From: Glandiceps talaboti
Taxonomy: Eukaryota > Hemichordata > Enteropneusta > Spengelidae
Assembly: GCF_964340395.1 (NCBI RefSeq)
Contig: NC_135563.1
Span: forward strand, 4,758,922-4,822,921
Length of the DNA stretch: 64,000 bases
Direction of reading: 5' to 3'
Shown here piece after piece: positions 63,638 to 64,000 of the stretch. The stretch's first letter is position 1; each line of letters opens with the position of its first letter. The translations under genes and the position numbers were made by a program. The notes below the pieces were generated by a model, which saw nothing but the letters and a program-made list of their open reading frames with translations, had not been told where the DNA came from and did not search any database.

Positions 63638-63705
63638 TGAAGTCCATTAACACATAGAAGAATGACGACCTATTCATGAAATCAACACGTTGTTAATGGA
63701 CTTCA
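63638..63705. repeat. Perfect 15-bp inverted repeat with 38-nt spacer
   Basis: TGAAGTCCATTAACA (63638-63652) and TGTTAATGGACTTCA (63691-63705) are exact reverse complements. Flanking sequence does not extend the stem. A diverged direct repeat, ACTTCAAATGCACTTTTAGAATAT (63547-63570 region) and ACTTCAAGTGCAATTGAGAATAT (63700-63722 region), overlaps its right arm. The remaining bases to 64000 show nothing else. Confidence 0.6.
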
Positions 63706-64000
63706 AGTGCAATTGAGAATATCTGTTTGATCCTTCATGTTTGATGCGCCTCTAAATGTGCAATTAAAAAGTGTATTGTCCGCAAATGAAATGAAAGAGG
63801 GCACCAACCTGACGCCCCACTACAAGAACATAAATCATTCATAATATCCATGTAGTACTATATTATCGAAATTACGATAGTGAAGTAGTCAGCTTAGCGC
63901 TAGATGTGCGTGACACATACAATAATGACCCATCTCAGCCTTAAAATAGATTATAATTTCCCGTCAAGTACTTTGAATGTTCTTTTTGTATACCCCTAAA

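Overview
The window looks like AT-rich nuclear DNA from an invertebrate animal, probably marine. It has a single class A GPCR gene of animal type, long gene-free stretches, abundant tetranucleotide microsatellites (ATGT, GTCT, GACA), decayed Penelope-like and LINE reverse transcriptases, and many short non-autonomous DNA transposons. The phylum cannot be fixed from the sequence. A lophotrochozoan or an invertebrate deuterostome is a reasonable guess, and nothing here separates them. There is no operon-like organisation, CRISPR array, rRNA or convincing tRNA.

Only one protein-coding gene is well supported. It is an intronless coding sequence of 370 residues on the minus strand (20600-21712) for a somatostatin/allatostatin-C/opioid-type receptor. 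It has all seven transmembrane segments, three in-frame stops just upstream of its ATG, a TATA box with an NRF1-like site, and a candidate polyadenylation signal.

The rest is mostly repeat archaeology. 0.5-5.4 kb: three elements built as ~145-bp tandem units, then a conserved head, a GACA/CA microsatellite and a terminal hairpin, an architecture like pearl/DINE-1 (Helentron-derived) elements; a Penelope-like reverse transcriptase relic lies between them. 5.4-17.5 kb: no gene, several long microsatellites and a LINE 3' tail. 17.6-18.8 kb: a ~1.2-kb TIR element with another MITE inside it. 20.2-21.9 kb: the receptor gene. 24.1 kb: an intact MITE with TAA target-site duplication. 25.8-29.4 kb: a second tandem-repeat family and an inverted pair of related repeat ends. 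29.4-41.6 kb: almost featureless apart from a long AT tract and one weak candidate signal-peptide exon. 41.6-45.1 kb: a 1-kb TIR element, a second tandem-repeat array carrying nuclear-receptor-like half sites, and a fourth hairpin/microsatellite element. 45.3-54.4 kb: three copies of one MITE family with TTA/TAA duplications. 54.4-54.9 kb: a LINE reverse transcriptase relic. 57.9-58.6 kb: a tandemly duplicated TIR element carrying E-box, CRE and YY1-like motifs. 58.6-64 kb: no gene, one possible SINE-like fragment and one perfect 15-bp inverted repeat.

The most unusual aspect is the density of small non-autonomous elements. At least four unrelated families end in GGCC or GGGAG and sit in 3-bp TTA/TAA-type duplications, which suggests that one PIF/Harbinger-like transposase activity has populated the locus. 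All repeat and transposon calls come from reading by eye and were not checked against a database.
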